Shown here: positions 33,680 to 45,600 of the stretch, in pieces
Layout of the letters: the number at the start of each line of letters is the position of its first letter
How positions within the stretch are numbered: the first letter of the stretch is position 1
Origin: DASXRA01 sp036502575
GTDB lineage: Bacteria > Actinomycetota > Actinomycetes > Mycobacteriales > Jatrophihabitantaceae
NCBI GenBank assembly: GCA_036502575.1
Contig: DASXYL010000064.1
Coordinates: 42,068 to 106,067, forward strand
Direction of reading: 5' to 3'
DNA length: 64,000 nt
Made by a program: the position numbers and the translations under genes
The notes under the pieces: generated by a model
Databases searched by the model: none
Told to the model about the DNA's origin: nothing
The model's input: the letters and a program-made list of their open reading frames with translations, nothing else

Positions 33680-36600
33680 GTGGGAATCGAGAAGCCCGCC
33701 GGCGTCCTTTGGGACCTGATCTGCCTGGCCTTCGCCGGTGAGCCGTGGCCGGAGGTCGCGACCGCCGATCTTCAGCCGCTCGTCCCGATCTACCAGACGT
33801 TCGCCCGCCACATGACCCAGCACGCCGCCGACGCCCGGGCGGCCGGGGCCGAGCTGCTGGCCGCCGCCATCAGCCAGACCGGGCAGGCGGCGTTCGCGCA
33901 GGCCGCGGCCTTGGCCGACGCGCTGGATGCCGGGTCGCAGGGGGCGCAGAAGCAGGCCGACAACCTGATCCAAGATATCGCCGATATCGAGGACACCGAG
34001 TTCCGCATCGCGACGATGATGGCGATCAGCGCCGTCTTGATCTTCGCCACCGGCGGGCTCGGGATGCTGCCGAGCAGGTTCCTGGGCGAGCTGTTCGGCG
34101 TCGTCGCGAAGGACTTCCTGGGGCTGGGCACGCGGCTGCTCGGCCGTCAGGTCCTCGATACCGAGGCACCGGCCCTGCTGCGCGGCGCGCTCGGGCTGGG
34201 CGAGAAGGCGGCGGCCGCTGCGGCGAGATCCGAGCCGGGCCTGGCCCGCCAGCTGGCCAAGTCCTTCCTCGTCGACGGGTTGCTGCGCCAAGGCCCGGGC
34301 ATGGTGGTGCCCGACATCGTCACGATGGCCCACAGCGGCAAATGGGACGTCAACCGGATCTGGTCCGACTTCGCCACCGGGGTGCTGGCCGCGCCGTTGA
34401 CGCATGCGCCGAGTGCGATGTTGCGGCGGCTGGCCGAGCATCTCGGGATGAACAAGCTGGCCGATGGTGGGTTGCTCAGCAAGACTCTGCTCGGCTCGGC
34501 GAATGGGGCGGTCAACGGGTTGCCGACCGTGGTGATGATGCCGTTGGCCGGGCAGACGGTCCAGGCCTTCCAAGGACACGACGTCACGTTGGGCAGCCTG
34601 ATGCAGGCTGAACACGACCAGTTCGTTCCGGGCCTGGCCATGACGGTCGGCCGCGGGTTCTTCCTGCATCAGGCCGAGCGGTTCGGCCACGCAATCGGTC
34701 AGACCGAGCGGGCCGAGGGGCTGCGCGACTCGATCGTCGACAAGATCGTGATCCGCGATCCGGCCCGGATCGGCGACACGACCCGCATGGCGACCGGCCT
34801 GTCCGACGGCAGGGTTGTCGACCAGCCAACGGAATCGAGCGACTCGTCGATCGGCGAGCCGACGGTTCGAACCGATGAGGGCTCGGTCACCGAAGCGAGT
34901 CGTTCGGCCGAGCCGACCGCCGCCTCGGCGACCATCGGGTCTGACGCCATCGCCCGGCCGGGCGGCGAAGGGGCTCGGATCGACCGTCGACCGGAACCGA
35001 GTCGAGCGTCGACCAACGGCGCCCGCCCAGACTCGATATCCAGCGAGGCTGCCAAACGCGAGACGACGACCGACTCGGAGCGTCATTCCGCCCGGCCCGT
35101 CGAGGACAAGCCCACCGAGCTACTGGAGGCGGCCCCGTCGGAGGGTCAACGCCACGATTCTCGGTCCGACCCGGGTCGCGACAGAGCGTCCGGCCCCGTC
35201 GATGATCCTGGGCGGCCGCCCGTCGCTGCCCCCGAGCACGCATCGCCGATGCCCGACCAGCCCCGGCTGACCGACCACCCGGCCGACACCAGGCATCCGG
35301 CCGACACCAATCCCACGGCCGATCGTCACTCGGCGACCCGCCCGGACGCGCCCCACGGCACCGAGGCGAACCAGCCGACGCACTCGATCGACCACGCCGA
35401 GGTATCCAGCCAGGCTGGAGATCACGCAGGTGATCGGCGCGCCGGAGATGAGCCCGTCGCCGATCCGGGGAAGCCACCGCACGACGGCCCGCACGACCAC
35501 CCGCACGACCACCCGTCCGACCGCGGACATGACCGCTCGACCGAGCCGGATCGAGGCGCCGCCGACGAGCGGATCAAGGACGCCGGCCAGAAGGTCGACC
35601 TGACCCACGAGGAGGACCTCAAGACCTGGCTTGCCCAGAACGCGGAGATGTTGGGAACGGCCGACCCGACCGCGCTCAAGCATCTGTTCCTGGAGGGCAC
35701 GGAGCTCGAACGGTTCGGGGCCTTGCACGAGATGATCCGGAAACAACAGGGCTTCTCGTTGCGTGATCAGCAGTTGGCCGCCGCCCGCCAGGGCATGCTG
35801 GACGGCAAGCACGTCGATATGAAGGCCGGCCAGGGCAAGAGCGACGTCTTCAAGCTCGCGGCCGGCGTCTTCGCGGCCGACCGTGGGGCGGCCCACCTGA
35901 TGACCTCGCACGACCTGCTGGCCGACCGCGACGCGGAGTCCCTGCGGGCCGTGCTGGAACCGCTGGGCATCAAGGTCGAGCGGTTCGATCCCGACCGCGT
36001 CTACCCCCGTACCGACGAGAAGGTCGTGTACGTCGGCACGGTGGCCGACTTCGCGTTCGCCTACCTGCGGGGGCACTGGGAGCCGCGCGGCGTCGCGGCC
36101 GTCGACGAGATCGACTCGGCGCTGGTCGACCAGGCACTGAACGCCTTCACGCTCAGCGAAGGGGCCGCGCGCGTCGCGTTGAAGAGGATTCGCGACCAGG
36201 CGTACTGGGCGCACGACGTGGTCGCGAAGGGCGTGCTGGACGAGTCGCACTTCGAACTGGTCGACTCCGACCACGGTCGCCGGGCCCGGCTGACCCCGGA
36301 AGGCATCGCCCGGATCGCCGAACACACCGGGGACGTCCTCAACGCCCGCGGCATCGCCCGGCTGGAGGACGCGGCGACCGCGCGCTGGGGCGTCACAGCG
36401 GACCGCCACTACATCGCCCACGACGGCAAGATCATCATCATCGAGCAGGTCATGCACCAGGTCATGGTCGATCCGGAGACCGGCCTGGAAACGCGCTGGA
36501 ACGGGCTGGCTCAGGCGCTGGAGGCGCAGCACGGGATGCGCGTACGGGCTGACTCGGCGCACGCCAAGACGGTCACCGCAGCCGAGCTGTTCAAGAAGTT

Positions 36601-39600
36601 CGACCTGGTCGTGGGCGCGTCGGGAACCGCCAACGGGGCCGAGCGGGCACTAGGTCTCTACGGCGACCAGGGCATCACCGAGGTGCCGCGGTTCGCAGAC
36701 AGCAAGCTCGTGCGCAGAGAGGACATCGTCGCCGCCACCGAGGCGGAGAAGATCGACCGGATGGTCCACGAGGTCGTCACCGCGCACGAGACGGGCCGAC
36801 CGGTACTGCTCGTCACCGAGCACAACGACCAGGTGCGCGTGATCGCCGACCGGCTGCGCGCCGACCACGGTCTCGAGAACGTCGTGTCCGTCGACGCCCG
36901 CAGCATGCTAGACGCCGGAGCCGACCGCCAGCACTACCTGGAAGGAGTCTGGGATCGGGCCGGTCACACAGACGCGATCACCGTCTCCAGCAAGGTGGCC
37001 GGCCGCGGCGTGGACATCATGCTGTCCGCGGAGGCCAAAGAACTCGGTGGGCTGCATGCCGTCGTCGGATTCCGGTCGGAACAGTCGGGTCGCATCGACG
37101 AGCAGGCGATGTTCCGGGCGGCCCGCAGCGACGACCCGGGCAGCGCCACGTTCGTCGTCGCGGCCCACGACTTCGCCGACCCACGGGTGCGCGACGCCGC
37201 GCTGGCCGTCGTCGAGGCGACGGGCACCGATCGGTACGCCGACGCGGTTCGCGACTACGAGAACGCCGTCGACCGGATGCAGACCGAGGGCGAGAACAGC
37301 ATCTTCGAGCGGCTGCGCGACCAGCTGGCCGAACGAAGCCCGACCGATCCCGGCCTGGTCGGTGCGGGCCTGGTGGCGCACGCGTCGATCGAGACGGATC
37401 ACGCGTCTGCGCAAGGCCACGTCGGGCCGAGTGCCGCAGCCGCCCAGGCCGAGCCGCCGGCATCCGTCCCGGCGGCGGCGCCACCGTCCACTGTGGATAG
37501 TCCCGACGGAACGGGTGCTAACCCGCCCGGGCGGGTCATCCACCGCGGCGGCGATCCCCTGCACACGCAGGTGGCCGGCTCGCGGCCCACCGACCCGGCC
37601 CAGGCGCATCCGCCGTCGCGCTCGGATCCGTCCACGCCAGACACCGGGGGCCGGCCCGCCCGCGTGCCCGCCGGGGTCGCTGCCGCCCGGGCCAACCTCG
37701 ACGTCCTGCCACCGGGCGAGCTGCCGCCAGATCGTCGCCAAGGCTTCGAGGCCCGGCCGCTGCAGCAGTCGATGGTGGAGCGACTGACCAGCGCGCTATC
37801 GGGCCGCGATGCCAACCAGTACCTGCGCGACCAGGCCGTCGCGCTCGAAGCGCCGCGCTCCGAGGCTCGCCGGCTACTGCTCGACCAGTACGCCGACTCA
37901 CTGCGCGAGGCCGAGGAGACGTTCCGCCAGGCGCGCGAGGCCTACGGGCACGTCGCGTGGACCGAGCCGGGCCAGGCCGTCGGGCCCGAGGTGACTGAGC
38001 TGCGCCGCGCGTTCGTGCAGGCGCAGGCCGAGCGGGACTCCGCCGCCTGGCTGGTCGAGCACGTGAAGGCCGACAGCAGCCTCGATCCCGGGCTGTGGTC
38101 GTTGCTGTCCAGCGACGACTCGGCGACTCGGCGCAAGCACGACCAGCTGGTCCGGCGGGCCGCGCCGAGGCGAGGCACCGATCCGCGCCGCTACGTGCCG
38201 GTGTTGAGTTCGGTGCGGGCGCGTCCGGACCTGTCGGGGTGGACCGAGACCTGCGTGCCGGTCAGCGCGGCCGCGTTCCGCGCCTACCACGGGCAGGCGT
38301 ACGGCGCCCGACTCGGGACGGCGTATGGCCTTCCCGAACTGGAGGCTGAGCTCAAGACGCCGTTGCTGGGCCTGGTCGACGGCAGCGAGTGGTTCGGCCC
38401 GGAGGTGGCCCAGCGGCGCCTGGACGACGCCCAAGGGGCCTTGACCGTCGCGCAAGCTGCCTGGCACCGTGCCGTGCACCAACGCGCGCCGAGCGACGTG
38501 CGGGACCGGGCCGGCGCGGCGGTCGGGTCGGCCGAGGCCTTGGTCGCGCAACGGACGAGCGAGGTGCAGCAGGCCGAGGCCGAGCTGGCCGCGCGGTTGT
38601 CCTCGGCCGGCGTGACGAAGCAAGCCAACCGGCAGGCCGTCCAGACCAAGGTGGATAAGGCGCTGTCCGACATCACGGCGGCGGTCATGAACACCGAGGA
38701 GGTGAAGCCGGCCCGGGCCGCGGTCGACCAGGCCGAGAAGAGGTTTCGCGACGCCCCGGCCGGCGCCGTCACGGCGGCGATGCTGCGTGAGCTGCGCCGA
38801 ACCCGGGCGGCTCTGGCGAAGGCCGAGCGACGCGCGCACGGCCGCTGGGTGTTCGTCGTACTGACCATGGCCGACGGTTCCAGCCACATGGGTTCGCTCA
38901 TGAACCACGAGGGCGAGCTTCGCAACATCGGCGGGCAGCACGGACGGGTGGACGGACACACCGACGGTTCGGGTGTCGTTGCTGTCGAAGTGCTGGGCAT
39001 GGCCGACCGCGAGAGGCCACTGGCGGCGTTTGCGGATGCGACGGTCGGCCGACACAGCAGCTATCACGAGCTCGAGCTGTCGCCCGCGCAGCTGCATCAC
39101 GTCGCACCCGCCGAGTGGGACGCCGCCCTGGACCGGATCCGGACCGCCCCCGCCGCCCCGTCGGATCCGCCGGACGATCATCGGCTGCACGCGCTGTTCG
39201 ACAACCTGAGCATCATCGCCGAGGCGACGGATGGCCTTGCCCGGATGGCCCGCCGACGTCGTGGCTGGTTCGACGCCACCACCAAAGGCGGGCTCGACGT
39301 CCTGGCCGGCGCACGTCTCGGCCCTACCAAGTCGGGCAACGCCGCCGAAGCTCGACTGGTCGGCGACCCGGCGCATCCGACGGTGCTGATCACGATCGAT
39401 CCGAATGCCGGAGTGGACGGCGTCGACGCGTTCTCCGCCCGGAGCATCAACGAGTGGCTGGACAGCGAGCGGGTGGCTCGGATGGTGGCCGGCCAGCTGA
39501 CGGTTGTCGCGCATCAGCTCGACATGATCGTCCCGTTGCGGCGCGAGCTCGCGGCCGCTAAGACGAACCTGGCGAGCACCCTCCATCCGGCACTGCGGTC

Positions 39601-42600
39601 CCAGGCCGACACCGCCCTGAGCGCTGCCCTCGACGCGTTCGGCACGCCGCGCGACAACGCGGCGCACGTCGCGGCCGCCCAGGCGCTGACCGATGCGGCC
39701 ACCGCGCTGCAAGCACAGGCCCACCGCATGGACGCCACGACGACGGCTATCGAGCTGCGCCGTCTGGCCGGGGCCGTTCAGCGGGCCGCCGAGGAGCTGG
39801 GCCGGCCCCCCGCCTTGCGACGCGCTTTCGGGGTGCCGGACCGGCTGTCCCTGCAGGACCAGGCGGCGATCACCGAGTGGCGGGTGGCGCAGCGCCTGCT
39901 CGACCGGCGTCCGCCCGGGTGGATCGGTCCGCTCGACGGGTCGCGGCTGCACCGGCAGCGGACAGCCTGGTTGCGGCGGGCCGCGATCCGGCTGGGCCTC
40001 GACGTCACCGCCGAGGCGCGCGACCAGCGGCTGGCCCTGCTTCGCAGCAGCGGCGCCCAGGACGTCGCCGAGTCGGCCGGTGCCCATGGCGAAGCCCCCG
40101 GACTCGCGGCCCGGATGCCGACCACCATCGACCACAAATGGCTCGACGACACGATGTCAGCTCCGGAAACGGCCGACGCGGTGGGCGCCAAGGCCATCCG
40201 GCGGATCGCGCCCGGCGTCTACGACGTACGCCTCGACGGCGAGGATCACCTGACGGTGGAGGGACGTTTGCCGGGGGGCGACCCGGCCGGCGCCGACGTG
40301 AGCAGCACGCCGGTCGATCGAGTGATGTACCTCGAGGCCAAGGGCGATATTCGGCGGGCTCGTCCGGAGCTGGTGGCGCGGCTCGCCAAGACGGTGGCCG
40401 TGCACCGGCAGGGCGTCGAGACGGGACGGTCCGCGGACGACATCGGCGCCGAGGCCGCCGCGGGACGCCTCGGCCCGGATGTGCTGACCCGGGGCGCCCT
40501 GGGCGGCGGGGTCGGCGAACAGCCCGACCTGTCGTTGGCCGACGACGGCCCGGTCGCGTGGATTCGCGCGTTCAGCCAGGACCACCCGCGTCCGACGTGG
40601 GTGCAGCGGCGCCTGCTGCGCGAGTTCTTGTACGAGCACGGCCTGCTACGCACCAGCCCGGACTACGCCCGCAAGATCGATTCGATTCGCCGCAACGGGC
40701 CGGACGGCGAGGCGCTCGCGAACTACGTCGAGCAGAACAACGGCTACCGGCCCGCGATGCGACACCTCGGCGAGGCCGGCCGGCCTCGCGATCGCCTGCG
40801 GATCCCGGCGTTCGACTCGAGCGACCTGCCGACGCTCGTCGCCACGCTCAACAACGTCGAGCGGAGGATGGGATCCAGCCGGACCTTCGAGCTGCGCGGC
40901 AATCTGATCGAGGTGATCCACTTTGATCGGGAGCGCATCGCGGTCACCTTCGAGACGGACGACTCCCTGGCCGACACGCATGTGCTGCCGGTGCACGGCC
41001 GTCGCCCGGACAGCCTCGTCGTGCGGCTGCCCGCGGGCCTGGACCGGTTCCGCGGCCAGGCGGCGCTCGCGAAGGGGCTCTACGCCGCCGATGCACCGTC
41101 GCCCGCCAGCGCCTGGGAGTCGGGCCTGGCCGCGGTGCTGGCGTTGCGCCAACAGCACCTGGCCGACGCGCCGTCGGGCACGAAGCGGCTGATCAAGCAG
41201 GACCTCATCGCCGAGCTGGCCGAGCTGGCGCGCCGCAACCACGATCCGGCGATGCTGCCGGCCTTCGTCCGGCCCACGGCCCGGCAATGGGAGGCCGCCC
41301 GCGCGATGGCCGCGTCGCTGCCGCACAGTCAGGACGAGGAGTCCCGCGCGCGCATAGGGCGGGGAGAACCGGAGCCGTCGCGGGTGCCCGGCCGCGGCCC
41401 GTACCGCACGCACTCGTTCGTCGATCAGGGGACGATGGGCCTGGTCAACTCCGGGCTGGCCTTCTCGCACGGGCAGGGCATCGAGCGGGCCGCGGTACCG
41501 GCGCTCTACGCGGCCGCCCAGGCGCTGGCGATCGCCCGGCAGATCCGTCAGGGGGATGCCGGCGCCGAGCAGGCCGAGCAGGGGCGGCGGGCGGAGGTGC
41601 TCGTCGAGCGGGAGCACCGGGGCGAGCAGCGCAAGGCCGAGACGGCCCAGGCGCTCGACGCCGCGATCCGCCCGCTGCTGGAGGCCCTCGGGCTGGACCT
41701 GCCACCGGTCGAGGCCGGCCGTCGCGAGGACGCCGATCTGTGGTCGGTCCGGGCGAGCGACCCGTCGTCGGGTCGGACGTCGTACAAGCTGCAGCTCTCG
41801 GCCAGCCTGTTCTGGACCGCCGTGGCGATGATCCAGCCGTTCGCGTACTACGGCGCCGACCAGCAATGGCTGATGGCGATCGCGACTGCGGCCACCGCCT
41901 TCGCCTACTGGTTCACGTCCGCGGGGGCGGCTCAGTGGTTCAGTGCGATACAGGTGGCCGAACGGGGCAAGCAGACCGCCGACAACGAGGTGCTCGGCCT
42001 ACAGGTCGAGCGGCAGCGCGGTGTGGTGCTGCCGGCTCGCGCGCACGAGGTCCTGTCCAGCCTGATCGGGCAGGTTACCCGCGACCCGACGCTCGTTGCG
42101 CCGGCCCGGGCGGCGATCCGCCGCCGGCAGGCCGACGAGTGGGCCAGCCGCGCCGTGTCGGCCCGGCGCGCCAACCGCAGCCCGCAGTTCGGCCAGAACC
42201 TGGCCTTCCGCGCGATGAGCATGATCCCGGCGTCCCTGGTTGGAGCCGGGCTCGCGTTGCTCGGCGGTGGTCCGACGGCGCTGGTCGCCTCGACCGCCCA
42301 GCTGGTGACCGGCGCCGTCAACTCCGCTTTCGGGGCGGTCGTGCTGACCACCTTCGACAACTGGGAAGAGCACGCGATCGACCAGCGGGCTCGGCAACAG
42401 TCCCGAACGGCCGTGGTCGCCAGCCGCCAGCAACTCGAGCGAGACTTCTCCGCCCTGCTCGACGTGGCCTGGCCGCTCGTCGCCGCGACCCTGGGCCTGG
42501 CCCCAGACACGCCCCGCCCGCGGATCGCTGGAGAGAGCCTCGGCTCGGACGCGGTGATGGCGCAGGCATTGGCCGCGCTGATGCCGCCGATACTCAAGAC

Positions 42601-45600
42601 GTTCGTGCTGACCGGCATCCTGCCGGGCGTCATCGAGGGCGGGCTGCAATACGGATTGGGCCTAGCGGTCGCGCAGCGCCCGCTCGACAAGGCGACCAGC
42701 GACTTGATCGAGGACACGGCGGCCAACACCGGCCTGAACAGCCTCACCGGTCCGGCCGGGGCCTGGCTGTTCAACCTGCGCAAGGCGAAGCTGCAGGCCG
42801 CGCAGGAGTTCTACCGGGCCTTGGAGCCGCTCGTCGCCGCGGACGAGCAGGTCGCCGCGGCGTTCCGCCGGGTCCGTGACCAGCTGGCCGAGCTAACCAG
42901 CGCGGGACCGCCCGGTGCGGTGCGCCCGACGGGGTGGCGGCGCGGTGACCTCGGCCGAAAGCTGATTCGGACCGACCAGGTGGCGCAGCGCCTGGGGTGG
43001 CGGTGGGAGCGGCTCACCGGCGAGATTCCCGACGCTGCGACGGCCGCGCAGCTCGACGAGTACGCCCGCGAGATCGGGCAGGCCCGGGCCGAGCGGGTGC
43101 GCGCGCACAAGGTACTGACCGCGCGCCGGGACGCCCTGGAGCGTCAGCTCGACCAGGCCCGAACCGACCTGCTCGCGGCTCGGCGGGTGGGGGAGGAGAA
43201 CGTCGCCGAGCCAGAGGAGAAGTTCGAGAACCTGGGCGCGGCGGTGCGGGCCGAGCGGACCCATGTCGCTGAGATCGAACGCGATGTGTTCCGGCACGAC
43301 CAGGGTCTGTGGCGGTGGCTCAACCCCGGCAGCGAACCCCACCCGGGCGTGACCGACGACCTGCTGGCCACGATAGGGCCCGGTTTCGGGCGGCCGGGCG
43401 GGCTGATCCGGCCGCACGACGTGCACCAGGAGTTGGTCGAGAGCCTGGTGCCGAAGGACCCGAAGGAGTTCCGCCCGCTGCCTTACACCGACGCCGAGAT
43501 TTGGGGGTACGCCCTCAACAATTTCATGCGCGACCTCGAACCCGGCCGCGATGTCAACTGCGTGGCAACGGTGGCCGCCCACGTGTGGACCCGGCTCGGG
43601 TGGCCCATGGCCGCGGGGGCCCGCATGATCGACGCGATGACCCTGGCCCACGGCGACGTGCGCGCCCTCGGCGGCCAGGTCGACGGCCCGGCCTGGCTGC
43701 AGGACCAGTTCGATGCCGAGATCAAGGCCGTGCTCGGCCCGCGGGAGCTCGCCGACGACATGTTCCAAGATCGGCTGAGCCCCGGCTTCGACCTGATCGA
43801 GGACCGGCTGAAGCAGCTGGCGGAGCGAACCAGCGGGCACGCGACGGCGATCCCGTTCGTGACGTGGGCGAATCGATCGGGCGGGCACGCGTTCGTCATC
43901 GAGTACGACGAGGAGCGCGGGTTCCGCTACTACGACTGGGACCGCGGCGGTCTGCTCCCCGGTCGGCCGGCCTTCTCGCCGGGGGCGGTCTACGCGCTGG
44001 ACAGCGTGTTCCTCGACGGGAATGGCCAGGACGGGGGAGTCCCGGGCGCTGAACGGGGATACGTCGTCCGCGCGGGGCTGCGCCCGGCCGGGGCGCCCGA
44101 TCCGGCCGCGGCGTCCGCCGAGGCGGAGCCACTGCTCGACGTCGCCGCGCGGCTGGACGAGCTGGAGCTGGACACCCCGGCGGCAACGCTGCGTCTCGTC
44201 GCGTCGGCCGACCGAATCGATCCGGGCGCCGTGCGGGTGCTGGCCGGGCGGCTGGCCGAGCTGGCCGGGCAGCTCGCCGAGGACGCTTCGCCACTGCGGC
44301 TGCTGCTCGGCGGCCCGGACCTCATGCGCGACCGCGACGATGCGGCCGACCGGGCCGCCGCCCGACAGGTTGCCGATGCCGCCACCGAGCTGACCGCGCT
44401 GGCCGATCGACTTGCGCCGCCCGCGCCGGGCGGGGCGCTGGTGCCGTTCGACTTCGCTCTGGAGCCCGGCCGGGGCAACTGGACCGGATTGAGCATCCAA
44501 CAGGCCATCACCGATCGCGGCTTCCCGGGCGATTCCGTCGCTCGGCAGCAGCGGATCGATGCGATGGGTGAGCCGGTCGACCCGACCATTGACCCGTACG
44601 ACCCGACCGATCCGAACTCGTTCCTGGGTGGCGATCTGCCCGGGCTCACCGAGGGCCTGGACTACGTGCGCGACCTCGGTATCGACGCGCTGTGGATCAG
44701 CCCGGTCGCGCGTACCGCCACTACGCTGCGGTTCCTCGGAAAGGCGAGCGCCGGACACCACTTCTACTGGACGATCGACTTCCTCCGCGTCGACCCGCGA
44801 CAGGGCAGCCTGTCCCAGCTGCAGCGGTTCATCGAGGCGGCGCACACCCGCGGCATCAAGGTGATTCTCGACCTGGCGCTGAACCAGCTCGGCGTCATCA
44901 ACGATGAGCAGGGACGGTTCGGCTACCGGCCGCCGACGACGCATCCGCACCGCGACGCCGAGGGCAACCCGGTCGACCCGCGCGAGCTGCTCGACCCGGC
45001 GCGCTACCGCGACATCGTCGAGTATCCCTACCACCGCGGGTACGAGGGCCGCGAGCAGTTGTCGCCACGCTGGCTGCGCAAGGGGTGGGCCCTGCGGCGC
45101 AGCGGCGACTTCGCCGAGGGGTTCCCGGAAAGCATCCTGTTCTGCGACACCTTCTACCTGGCCAAGCTGTTCCACGAGCACCCAGCCGTGCGGTGGGGTC
45201 TCGGCGACGTCGCGCTGCACTGGATGCTGACCGGCTTCGACGGCTTCCGCTACGACACGGCCAACCACCTGTTCACCGAGTTCTTCGCCGAGCTCAACTC
45301 GTTGCTCAAGCGAGCGGCGCAGCAGCTGGGCCGAGACGGATTCCCCACGTTCGGCGAGGCATTCACCCAGGACAGCCGCGTGCTCGCCGAGTACGTCCAT
45401 CGGGGCCAGCTCGACGGCATGATCGACTTCCCGTTGCAGGCCGCGCTGGCCGACTTCGTCGCCGGGCTGGAGCCTGCGGCCGTGCGCGATCTGGACGGCG
45501 GCGCCTTGGAGCGCGCGCTGTCCGGCGGCGCGGGTGTCGTCGGACTGGCGCGCACCGATCCGAACGGCTGGGCGGTGCGGGCGCTGCACCGGGTGCTGTC

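Noticed and set aside
35580..37325. A housekeeping secA gene
   Set aside because: Only the motor core is present, it is embedded in a 6,479-residue frame, and several SecA-specific parts are missing.
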